Shown here in pieces: positions 12,301-23,600 of a stretch of DNA of 64,000 nt. The notes under the pieces are model-generated. The model saw only the letters and a list, made by a program, of their open reading frames with translations, was not told the origin of the DNA and ran no database searches. The stretch covers positions 429,217 to 493,216 of the forward strand of contig VZSF01008843.1 in assembly GCA_013398295.1 (NCBI GenBank). The letters run 5' to 3'. The position numbers and the translations under genes were made by a program. Each line of letters begins with the position of its first letter. Position 1 is the stretch's first letter. The stretch is from Chionis minor. Taxonomy: Eukaryota > Chordata > Aves > Charadriiformes > Chionididae.

Positions 12301-15300
12301 TATTCTACGAGTAGAAAACATTTTGGGAAAAGGTGCGCTGAAGGAGTATGGCTAATAACTTTATAGACTATTGGTTGACTTGCATGCTAAAGTCACAGAC
12401 AAAATTCCTGTATCACGACCACTGACTAATTCCAGCGTAACAGGAGCTTGATGGGGTGAAGACTAGAGAACCCGTGAGCTTGTTATACTAACTCCCCAAA
12501 AGCACGCACCTGCCACTGAAAGGGCTAAACCTGTAAATATGAGGACAGCTTGACAAAAGGTAAAACAGAAGAGATGTTAGGAAGCTGAAGTCAATTTTAA
12601 GTAGTGGAAAGAATCTGGAATGACTGGGCACCAGACCAGGATGTTCAAGCGTGCCCTACACCAACAGAGTTGGAATAAAAGGAAGCAGTATGCATACATA
12701 AGCAACCTTTGACAGGATGATGAGGAGTGGATAACTACTCTTCGTTTATGTTTGTACTCTGTCCAGACAAACACCTTGTTAGGCTGCTGTTTCACGACAC
12801 TGAGTGTCATTGTGCCCAGCAGTACAAATCCTTTCAGTGTGCAGAACTACTTGGTCTGAATACCTGCCACTCCTAAAATGAACATCTTCCTGTCAGAGCT
12901 GAGCTACTGCCAAACAAAGTTTCAATTATCAGCTCATTAATTAACTTGAGCAATAGAAAGCACTGGCTGTACTACTTCAAAGTGTACAAGTTTTACTTGG
13001 TTACTTTAACATAGTCCTGAAAACAGCTACAATGCAGCAGGGAAGCAGAACCGCAGGAAAAGCTTGATAGCTGGAAGACTGTACTGGATAGTAGCAATAA
13101 GCCTCCAGATTCCAGGGCAGAATAAGTTTAGATTTGCCAGCCAAATTCTCACTTGCAATTACCACCAGAAAGACTCAAATAGAGAGTTCCTTCCCCCCAC
13201 CAAAAGCAAATTTACTATTTTGTTGTGTATTCAGCTGTTCTTATTTTTCTGCTCCACTGTTTTAAAATAAAATACAGTTATAACCAGAGGCAACTTGTGC
13301 TTCAAGTTATTTGAAGGTTAGTGCAATAAACCCAGACGCATGCAAGTGAACATCCATTCAGTATTCTCCACCAGCCTAGCCATTACTTACACATTTCACA
13401 GGGCTGTAAGTTTGCTTTCAGGTAAGATTTGCTTTGCAGTTAGTTAAGCGTTAGTCTAGAGAAACTGAGACTATTCACTATTCCTTGAAACTTTACTTGG
13501 ATGTGAAATCCTCCAAGAGCCCCTTTACTGTGCCTTTTCCTTATTCTAAGGCAAACAGAAAATTCTGAATGGAACACTTTTTACCCATTGTTAGCCAAAT
13601 CCATTAAGTCATCCACCCACAAGTACTTTTCTCCTCTCACTGTTACCTTCTCCCTCTTCCATCAGGTCATCTTTCTCTTCTTTTTCTACCTTAGCACCTT
13701 CACCCTCTTCCATCAGGTCATCTTTCTTTTCCTCTTTCTCTACCTTAGCAGCTACTTCAGCCTTTTCTTCCATGTCATTAGATGGCTCTTTGCCCTCTGT
13801 GGCCACAGGTTCCTTTGAGGACTCCGTCTCTTTGGATTCATCTGGTTTCTCTTCTGTAGCTGTCTCTACCAGCTCTTGTTTCTCCTCCACCTTCTGTTCA
13901 GCTGCCTCTGCCTCCCCTTCTGCAGCTTCTTTCTGCTCCACAGCAGCTGCTGCCTGAGCTTCTGCAGTCACTTCTTGTGCTTCTGCCTTCTTTTCCGCAG
14001 CTGCCTCTGCCTGCCCTTCTACAGCCTCTCCCTTTTCCACAGCTGTCTGTTTTTCTGTTGCTTCTGCTGTCTGCTCTCCCACCTCTCCCTTCTCTTCCAC
14101 AGCCACTTCTCCAGCCTCTTCCATACTTGCCTCTGCCTCCTTGTCCAACACTTCTGTTGTTCTCTCCTTCTCCTCAGTTGCCTCTGCTACCTTGTCTTCA
14201 GGCACCATCTTCTGCTCTTTTTCCACTACCTTCTCTTCCACAGCTGCCTGCTGCTTCTGCTCTCCTGAAGCAATTTCTTTTTCCACAGAATCCTCCATCT
14301 TCTCTTCAGTCTCATCAAGCTTTACATCCTTGTCAGGAGTTGCTTCTTCTGTTGGTTTTTCTTCTGTGATCTCTTTCATTTCGACATCCTCCTCTTTGAT
14401 TTCCTTTTCAGATAGTACTGGAGACTCTTCGGTAGACTTTTTGGCCTCTTCTTTTTCCCCCATGGCGTTATATACCTGTTCTCTCAACTCCTCCCTTGCT
14501 TCTTCTACATGATTGAGGAAGCATAAACATTTCTTCGAGTTTAGTGATAAAGACATTAACGGGCACTGACAATACCACCCTCAGACCCTCCAGTGTGTTG
14601 GTTTGTCATCAAGTTAGATGACATTCCTATAAGCTCAATTTTCAAAGTACAAGGAATTAGGACACAACCAACATAGTAACTTGAACTAAGCAAATCCCTG
14701 CCCCAGACTGCATTATTGCAAGCGGCCGCTCAAGCAGTGTGCAATTTTGCGTGCTAGCGTTTTTAGTCACAGCTAAGCAAGAGGTGCCAGAGTTTTAATA
14801 GTCTGGATTGACAGGAATTCCTGTATTATCTCCAGCTGCGGGTAGTATAAAACAGTTACTATTCTCCGACCTTTTACAGAGACTCTGACCTGTCCTACTA
14901 CCCAGACTGTACTGCTACAAGGTTACAAAGCAGTTCAAGTTGACTGTGAAGCTAAAGAAAGCAAGGTTGAATGCAGTGTTTTAGGACACAGACACCCAGT
15001 GACCCTTTACACATGCTTTCAGTGACCAGTTCCTTGCAGAAATTTTAGAGGTTTTGCTCAATCTTTAAGATTAGAAGAACAACAGCAAAAAAAAATCCAT
15101 TCAGGCTGCTAAGAGTTTCAACAGAATGATTCCGGCTACCTAAGATACCAATGTACTGTACTTGGATCGTTTAGACAAGACAACACAGCTTGGTGCCTCC
15201 ACAACACAGCAGACAGCTTTACATACCATCAACAGTCGGTAACGCAGAATCATCCTCAGCTTTTTCTCCTTCCTCTTCAACCTGCACCCCTTCCAAGGCA

Positions 15301-17129
15301 TTTCCCAGCACGCCATTTTCCATTCTAAAGAGAACAAAAGTTTGTTATTCCTTAGCTCTTGCAATAACACCGTTTTAACCTCACAAGCTGCCAGGCCATG
15401 GACCACCCCACCCAGTACAACCCTGTGTATGTGAAGTTCTAGTGTAACCCTGTCTATGAAGGTGAAATCCTGTCACGCCAGGCAGGCTCTTAATCCAACG
15501 ACAAACTGGTAGCATACCTTGCCAACTCCAGGAGAGATTTTCCATAGTAAAAAAAAGCTTCTGCACACTCATCCGCTGTCTCACCATATTTTTTACCCCT
15601 ACAAAAGTAACGAAGAATTATTTGCCTGTGCCTACTTTAGATTTTGATACACAAATTGAAGGATAAAAACTGCTGGACAGGAAGAATCAGTTTCTTGGCT
15701 CACATCTCACTGTTTCAAACAAATAATGAATACTGCTCACTTAGCTCTCAGACATCCACCACAGCAAATTAATCTAAAACCCAAAGGGTTATCACTCTCA
15801 GAGACTGATCAAGACTAGTAAACAAGTTACAAGTAACACTATCCCATTTTTTTTCATATTAACAGACATCAGAACCATACACAGCAAAATAAAATATGAA
15901 ATCCCCGTTCTTCCTTAGGAAACTGCACTGGCAATCACTATCACAAAAGCTAAATCACACACCAACTACAGTATTGTCCAAGACTTGAGTTAATTTAAAT
16001 ATTTCGTCCTTTCTTCAGTTGTATTATAAATACACAGCACGCGTAAGGTAGAAATCTCAGTCTTTCTTGTGTAAGCCTCATCAGTGTAGTCAAGCTGAAA
16101 TCCAAGACCTACAAGAAATACACAAAACATTCTATACTCACAGCAAGCTTGCAGCTTCCTGGAAGGCATTAACAGCAGCCGGAATATTTCCCATTACCAA
16201 ATGTTTCTGTCCTAAACCCAACAGTTTTTTTGATTCTGCATCCACATCCATACTGGAGGGGGGTGATAAAAATAAATCAAATACAAGATTCTGTTAGTTT
16301 CCATAGCAATTTTGTAACAAGCCTTCAAAACCTAGTCAGCTTTATATACGAGTTGCATAGATCACACTGGTTGAAGCTAGCTGGGGTGAGGGGGAGGGTA
16401 TTTTTTGGTTGGTTGTTTAAATCTTGACCAACTTTTAGTTCTGATGACCAACAGCAGACAGGTTAATTTTAACCAAATGTTGCAAGAAGCAGACAATGGA
16501 ATGAGATATGACAAAGGATGCTAAAGAATATACTTCTAAGAGTTGCACACCAATACAACACAGAGTACCATATAGTGTTTCACCAGACTCAGATGCTAGC
16601 TAAGCCAAGACAAAGATTAAACCCAAGTTATGACTTCTCATAGCACAGCATGATGCCTTTGAGAAGGATGACAGATGCAAGTCTTAGTTTCAATGTGGTG
16701 CATCCCACTTCCAGACCACCTCCATCCCCACCTCCACTTCCAGAAGGTCCATCCCAGTCCACGTTAGACTGGGACCAGAGGAGCTGCCCACGGAGGCATG
16801 CTACTACTCACATACTTGTACCACCCCAATGCTTTCCCAGCACTAACTCACAGATCAAGAATTTCCTAAACAACAGCTGGTATTGGTGCATTGAAAAGAG
16901 TTTTGCTGCACTAGATTTGTGCAGGCTCCTGGTGAGCACAAGCTCCGGCACATACACCATCTGCATCTGCTAAACTTCAAGCCTAACAACGGATCTGAAG
17001 GGTGAGCTTTTTGTGTCACTCAATAACCCCCAGATTTCATGTTCTTTAGTAACTGACAACTCCCGACTCCCATCTCACCTGTCTGTCTTGTCTGTGGATG
17101 TGGAAGGAGCTGCTAATTCCTCTTCCATC
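6394..17129 (-). CDS. NASP: NASP, histone chaperone (nuclear autoantigenic sperm protein); exon 1 not resolved
   Basis: NASP is a nuclear chaperone for linker histone H1 and for H3-H4. Coding exons, 5' to 3' on the minus strand: 17129-17079, 16252-16142, 15598-15518, 15324-15227, 14504-13647, 11778-11696, 10778-10693, 10556-10483, 9403-9215, 8954-8788, 8310-8257, 8166-8095, 7070-6939, 6447-6394 (TGA). All borders are AG/GT and the phases agree. From the ATG at 17128 the joined frame is 703 codons including the stop. Landmarks: [20 protein letters not shown] and [18 protein letters not shown] (first TPR-like region), an acidic Glu/Lys/Ala-rich exon, [37 protein letters not shown] (TPRs), the coiled coil [19 protein letters not shown], the basic nuclear signal VRKKRKPEEE spanning an exon junction, and the end AAVESTV. 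The human long form is 788 residues, as I recall. The ATG at 17128 aligns inside the human N-terminus, so a further upstream exon is expected. Confidence 0.95.
13647..13755 (-). repeat. Tandem duplication at the 3' end of the NASP acidic exon
   Basis: The protein reads [18 protein letters not shown] followed at once by [16 protein letters not shown], a near-perfect repeat of about 17 residues (51-54 bp). The second copy ends at the exon's donor site. The + strand shows the block 'ccctcttccatcaggtcat' twice, near 13651 and 13702. Confidence 0.85.
13647..14504 (-). other. NASP: NASP large acidic exon, probably alternatively spliced
   Basis: A single exon of 858 bp (286 codons) rich in Glu, Ala and Lys, opening [20 protein letters not shown]. 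The exons on either side have matching phase: both this exon and the next begin with AA after a shared G. Skipping it therefore keeps the frame. In mammals the equivalent exon is kept in the testis form and skipped in the somatic form; that the same holds here is inference. Confidence 0.85.
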
Positions 17130-17319
17130 CTGCAAACAGAACATCAAACAAGTGTTTGTAACAGGCCACACATTCTGTGACAGGAACCGAGCTCTCGGAG
17201 GCGTGAAAGCAGAGCCAGGAGCGCTGCTGGCTTTCAGGTGTTCAGCCACCTACAGAAAGTTCACACTCCGGTTCACTCCGCCAGCCCTTTTAGGGAAGCC
17301 CAATTAGTTTCAGTTTTGT

Positions 17320-18620
17320 TTATTGAATGAGACTGTTAGAAAAGCAGGCGCTTTCAGGTTATACCAGACTAAGCCTGGCCTACAGCTCCGCTGTCGAAAA
17401 ACCAGGCCCAGCCACCCCCGCCGGCCGCAGCCCCTCACCCGCCAGCACCCACCAGCTCGGCGCTGCCCCCACGCAAACCCGCGCCGCGGAACAAGCACAG
17501 ACCCGGGAAAAGCTTCGCACCGGTTCTCCCCTCGGAAAGGCCGCGATGCGCCGCAGGCAGGGGCTCGCCCCTCCCCGCCCCCCGGCCAGCCGCACAGCTG
17601 ACAGAGGGCCCCGGGCGGAACAAAGGGCCTGGCGAGGCGAGCCCCCCCCAAGCCCCGCCGCCCCTCGCAGACAATGGGCGCCTTTCCCGCCTTCCCCCGG
17701 TCCCGCCCCCNNNNNNNNNNNNNNNNNNNNNNNNNNNNNNNNNNNNNNNNNNNNNNNNNNNNNNNNNNNNNNNNNNNNNNNNNNNNNNNNNNNNNNNNNN
17801 NNNNNNNNNNNNNNNNNNNNNNNNNNNNNNNNNNNNNNNNNNNNNNNNNNNNNNNNNNNNNNNNNNNNNNNNNNNNNNNNNNNNNNNNNNNNNNNNNNNN
17901 NNNNNNNNNNNNNNNNNNNNNNNNNNNNNNNNNNNNNNNNNNNNNNNNNNNNNNNNNNNNNNNNNNNNNNNNNNNNNNNNNNNNNNNNNNNNNNNNNNNN
18001 NNNNNNNNNNNNNNNNNNNNNNNNNNNNNNNNNNNNNNNNNNNNNNNNNNNNNNNNNNNNNNNNNNNNNNNNNNNNNNNNNNNNNNNNNNNNNNNNNNNN
18101 NNNNNNNNNNNNNNNNNNNNNNNNNNNNNNNNNNNNNNNNNNNNNNNNNNNNNNNNNNNNNNNNNNNNNNNNNNNNNNNNNNNNNNNNNNNNNNNNNNNN
18201 NNNNNNNNNNNNNNNNNNNNNNNNNNNNNNNNNNNNNNNNNNNNTCCCTCCCGCCCCCCCCGCCCCCGGTGGGGTACCGGCGCCTTCGGGCAGGCAGCCG
18301 CCGCCCCGCCGGAGACCACGCCGCAGCGGGCCGCCCTTCAGGCCGGGCCGGCGCTGGGGTCTCTCCCGCAGCGCGCCTCGCCCGGCGGACGCGGCAGACA
18401 TGGCCGCTGCGGCCCTGGCAGGAGAGAGCACTGGGAAACTCCCCCAGCGGCTGCGGCGTCGGTGAGAGTCCGAGGCTCGTTTTCCCCCCTCAGCTATTCC
18501 AAGCTGAAAGTTGGCCAGCTTCAACTGCAGCCGCGCTACTCCTTACGGTAACAGAGCTGGGAAGGGTGCCTTTAGCAGGGATACGGAATCCTCCCTGCCA
18601 GCGCGCCCCTACACTCGCTA
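17320..18620. promoter_or_regulatory. CpG-island promoter region of NASP, with gap
   Basis: Strongly GC- and CpG-rich sequence on both sides of the N run, ending in ordinary AT-balanced sequence near 18620. It lies immediately 5' of the first placed NASP exon. A minus-strand ATG at 18401-18399 (MSAASAGRG) sits in a good context and could be the NASP start, but no donor with the right phase is visible before the gap. The true coding exon 1 may be inside it. Confidence 0.7.
17711..18244. other. Assembly gap (534 N)
   Basis: An N run inside a GC-rich CpG island, a usual place for short-read drop-out. It probably hides some or all of NASP exon 1. Confidence 1.
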
Positions 18621-18692
18621 GGAAAAGTTAATTGTGGCCCTGACGTTAGAGGAGGGGGGAAAAAGTCTCAGAGTCGCGCGTGGAGCACAGTG

Positions 18693-18698
18693 TTTATT
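18693..18698 (-). terminator. Distal poly(A) signal, probably AKR1A1 long 3'UTR
   Basis: TTTATT on + is AATAAA on - in the context CTTAAATAAACACTGTG, typical of a real 3' end. It is about 2.0 kb past the AKR1A1 stop codon and only about 300 bp upstream of the NASP start region. No other minus-strand gene lies between, so a long AKR1A1 3'UTR is the simplest reading. Confidence 0.45.
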
Positions 18699-20206
18699 TA
18701 AGACATGCAAGTGGAAAGACAGGCAACAAAAGTCACATTTCTGGGCAGGATGACGCCGCTAACACTCGGAGTAGCACCTTCAAAGCAAAACTGCTTCCCT
18801 GCCGATCCGCAGGAAGGACCGTATCCCAAGTCACCCGTGTTCGATTGGAAGAATACAAAACCAACAGGGATTTCATTTCCCTCAGGAGAAAACATCCAGT
18901 CTAGCCAAGAATCCTAACCGGGCTGTAATGGTAACCACCGAGGTAAATTCAGCAGGAATTAGGAAATGCTTTACTGAGGAGCAGGAATTCTTTAAGTTTT
19001 ACCTACGGATTACAAAAAGTGATAAACAGGTTTGTCCCCGTTCAGCCACGCACTGTGAGGCCCAGGGCAGGAAACACTTGAGGAGGCATTATGCTTGAGA
19101 TGAATACATAGCTTTGCTATAGGCCTACTGTAAATGAGGTTATTAAAACTAAAATAATCTAATTCTTTAATTTTTGAACTCCCTGATTTCAGAGGATTCT
19201 TCTTCTGTGTTTGTTATGGCTATGGGAAAAATAGAAAATAAGTGTTCTTTATTTCACTTACAGCCAGTTAAGCTTGCTTTATACAGCAGCCAACGAGGAG
19301 TTGTGCCTAGGACTGTCTCTGAATGGCAGATCTGAAAGAGTTCCTTTGTTTTAAATCCCAGAGGCCCTTAGAAACTCCGCCTTGCTACCCTGTCTGCGCC
19401 AAGGCAAACGAGCATTAATCCTGTTTTACAGGTAGAGAAAACCAAAATAAAGTGTTAACATGGCTAAGACCACAGAAGGCATGGCCACCAGAGCACTGGT
19501 AGGTACTAACACCTCATGCCCTTTGTACTCAGAGGGCTGGACAATTCATCAAGAGACCGAAACAAAATAAAACCATTGTTGGTGCTACAGCTCCAGTCCT
19601 GCTCAACAGTGTGTCAGCACTCCGTAAATTAGTCCCTGCCAGGGAGTAGCACAGAGACAAGGCAAGTGGGAAAACAGAGGCACAGGAAAGGACTTGCCCG
19701 GTGTTACCAGCAGGGCAGCGGCCGAACAGGAGACAGGCCCAGTTCTCCCCAGCATCAGCCCAGGCAGCCATCAAAAATATGACATTAAAATGGAAGGGGC
19801 CCTCTGACAGGTCTTTGCTCTTACGGTACAGTCAGGAACTAATTTTGTGACCTTCCAGAACTCAAACTGAACATCTCTGGTAAAGAGACGCTGGGCAACT
19901 TTACAGTAAAAACAGGAAGCTTTTCTACAAGACTTGCTGAAATGTTCTTGAGGCTTTTGTGATAGGACAGGACCAGCGGAGCTGAAACCTACCCCTGTGA
20001 CAAGCAAGAGAGAGGATTGCCCTGAAGGCCTGCTCCAGGGTATGCATTTGTTCTTCTCAAATCTACAGACAAATTAAAAGAAAAAGCAAACAGAGAATTC
20101 TGGGTCCCACAAGTACTCTAAAGTGGATAAAAAGGACTGGGCATGGCTGGTTGCTTGCGTTTTAATGAATGGTTTATGAACGTGGTGCAACTGTAGCACA
20201 TTTCAC

Positions 20207-20212
20207 TTTATT
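20207..20212 (-). terminator. Proximal poly(A) signal of AKR1A1
   Basis: TTTATT on + (AATAAA on -), 485 bp downstream of the AKR1A1 stop codon. It is a good candidate for the main polyadenylation site. Confidence 0.6.
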
Positions 20213-20696
20213 CCCTGTATAAAAAATATTAATAAAGATATCAAAATTGATGGCTGAGCAGTTGTTTAGTCTTAAAATGCTTTCATGCCTTCACCTTTTT
20301 TTTCCTTCCTCACAGTCATTCATAACTAAAACTTTCAAAACTGTTTCACAGGCAGTAAACCCAAAGTATTGCCCTAGCCTGATAATGACATGTTTGGAAC
20401 TTGATTTAGACTCTCCCACTCTTTATCTAATCCTCAAAAGATGTGATGCTTCCAGGAGCAAGCTTACAGTCATTGTTATAAATCCACAAGTTTATCCACT
20501 GCTATAAATCCAAACTCTGACGTGGAAGCTACAGTATCTCCAGAAAGGAGGTCAATTAGAAGCAGTACATTGTAAGTAAACCTACTCAGGAAGGAAGGTT
20601 TTCATTTGACAGATTTTTTGACAAATTGTGGCAACAATTACTTTGTGAAAGATCAGGCAGAGGAGCATGTTATTCTAACACCTTATTTTCTAGTAG

Positions 20697-23600
20697 TTAA
20701 TAGGGGTCATTGAAGGGGTAATGGGGGTGTCCAGCATCTCTTGCTACTAGCTTTCCATTCACCTGTAAAGTAAACAGAGAGACTCGTGTCAGAAAGATAA
20801 AAATCCATTCTTAGTTTCAAATTTGTCAGGGTTTAGATTTCTAAATCTTCATATCCCAAACATCCGGGAGCATCTTTTTCAGCTTAAAGAAGAGCTATTC
20901 CCTCTACCTGAGTCCTCTTAGCACTTCTTGTGGGGAAAAAAAAAAAAAGATTTAAAAAGGAGAGATTTCTGTAGCCTACAGCAAGAGTCTTCCAGCAGCT
21001 GAGGCTTGAAGAATTAGATTAAGGATAGTTAAAAGCCTTTTGCCCTGTAGCCGTCATGGGGTAAGTGTTGTAACATGTAACACTTCAAAACACTTTAGAG
21101 GAGTCGGAGCTTTTGCCTGTGTTTCCATGATAGAGACTTGCCGGGCTGTCAATTTTGCAGATGGATAAGATGAAACACATTGAATAGCTCGTTCGGGGTC
21201 ATACACTGAGGTATTAATACTGTCACTCAACTTCTTCATAGCACTTTCTGTTGAAGAACACTTCCATGGAAGACCAGCTTCTCCAGCTGTAAAATGGGAA
21301 TACTGAAACTGATGTTCACAGATAATTGAACAGAGAGGCTCAGGCTGGCCCAGAAGTCTCAGTTCCTACATCCCACCTCTAAGCATTCAGATGCACATGT
21401 TGCATTTACAGTTGCATGAAGTCCTCTGCAACACTGAGGAGCTGAGGTAAAACCTTGCTGCTCATCTGTAACGTCTGGAGAAATTTAGCTGCAGCATTGG
21501 CAGAGAGATACACACCTCCCTGGGTGACAGACTAGCATCATTCAGCTAAAACTTAGACTAAGCAACTAATAACTGAAAAAAAAAGTTATGTTAGAGAAAT
21601 CCTTGATTTTTGTACATATAAATCTGAGATTAGACACCAGTCAAAATACTACAAGGACGGAAGGAATCACAGGGACTTTCAAACCAAGTATCCACTAGCA
21701 AGTCCCTCTATTAGCTTTCAGTATAAAACCCCGCATTTCAAAGCAACAACTGGAATCCCTAGTAATGAATTGTTTACCGTGAAGACTACTGAAGTGTGAA
21801 ATTAGTCGCTTGGGGGCACTACAGAGCAGAAAACGAAGATGTTAAACCTTAACATTTGACTGATGTTCAGACTAAAATAAAATAAAGGTGAAATGAAGCT
21901 GTCAACTGAAGGCAATCCTTAAAACTGTATCACAGTATCTTCAGGTTTACTCGTACTCTCTTGAGAGCCAACAACTCCCTCATGTTCCTAAGACTCATAT
22001 TGCTCATTTTTCCCCCCTGCATATTTCACTACAAAGAAGAGCTCTTCAGGTAAGCATTCTTGTTTGCAGCATGCCAAGACAGCAGCTGCCTGAAGCAATG
22101 TTTCGTACAGCTAATTCCAGTCTACCCCAGGAATTTGAAAGAAGGAGCGTGGGGGAGTAAAAATCAGCAGTGAAGACACTGCAGGTCAATGGCAGCTAAC
22201 TACCAAAAATAGACAGATCGTCATGTGTACAACGCCATCACTCCTCTCCTGGCTTGCTAGTCATGCAAGTTGTGCTGAGTATATTCCTTGGCCAATTATG
22301 TGTTTCCAAAAGTTTGGATTTCAGGCTGGTGTAAGGTAATTTCCAACCTCTGTGCAGAGAACGAACTGTCAAAGCATAAAACAAATTGCCTACGTACAAT
22401 GTAATAGCCTCTCCTCAGGCTTTAAACAAAAACACAATGTGGAGAAGACTGGCACAACTACAGGAACTTGTGGTTATATATCAATGAAATAAAGCAAGGA
22501 AAAACTCTCTCGTCGGTTATGATAGGAGCTCTGCTATCACACTTTGAAATCCAGACACTAAGTTAGATTCACAGAGGAGATAGGCATGAAAGGTTAGGCA
22601 GGAATTTTAATTCACAGTTGATGAAAATTCTTTCCAATAAGCCCAGAAGGGATGGGCAGGAGACAAAAGGTTCCACTAGAGATCTTACAGCTACAGAGTC
22701 GCGTTTTAATTCTCATCTTGCTTCTTCCTGTCTTGTTATCTGACAATATAGCAATATCTTTGAAGCTCAGCTGCACCACATTCACCTTTTTTCTAGTTGG
22801 ATGGACTAGCACTTTGAACTGTATTTCATCTCTCCTTTGTGAATCACTGTGATCTGATCAGGTCTCCCAGGTAACAAAAGCACATGAATCATTCTTGGCC
22901 TGAAGCCGGGCTACATTCTAATGTATTTTGCAGTTTCATTAACAAAGCAACTTTCTTTGCAGCAGGAGTAGCAAAACACTTGAAAGAAACATACTTTCAG
23001 CAGCAGGTGTGCTTGTCGCTACCACATTCACACAGATCAGCAGCTAAGCTTGCAGTTTGGTGTACAGATTCCTGATCCATAAACAGGTTGCAGGGATGTG
23101 GGGGTTTATATTTACGCACACATACTGAAGCAACCCTACAATTAAAAGCACAGCCTTGAAGCTCTTGTAAGGCCCAGCATGACACACAGTGAAAGCTGTA
23201 ACACGTATCTACCCTTGATATACAACAGTCATTCACCACACATTAAGAATTTCTCCTTTCTAACTCAGACTAGTCACTGATATGCTCTCAAGTACTCAAA
23301 AAAACTCAATGATAAATCCTGGAGAAGAGCTTTCCGTAAAGAATTCTTATAGTCAGTAGCCACTGACTATTGAAGAATAATTTACAAGCAGACAAACTGC
23401 TAGAGAGGCAAGGGTATGCTTGGCAGCTTCCAAATTTGCAGAGAAATCTACTGTATATATGCAGTGTACCCTATGACAGAGAAGGGATAAATCACTTCAG
23501 ACTCGTTAAAGCACAGTTGCCATATATATGTTGGTCAGTGACGCACCGGGGAATGGCAATGTATAGTCAGAAAGAGGACAATAAAAAATGAGGAATGCTA

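Noticed and set aside
13772..14512. Long Ser/Leu-rich + strand frames over the NASP acidic exon
   Set aside because: They are the reverse reading of Glu/Lys/Ala-rich codons in NASP, not a second gene.
17310..18631. Very long open frames on both strands across the NASP CpG island
   Set aside because: They are open only because N codons carry no stop; most of their length is the 534-N gap.
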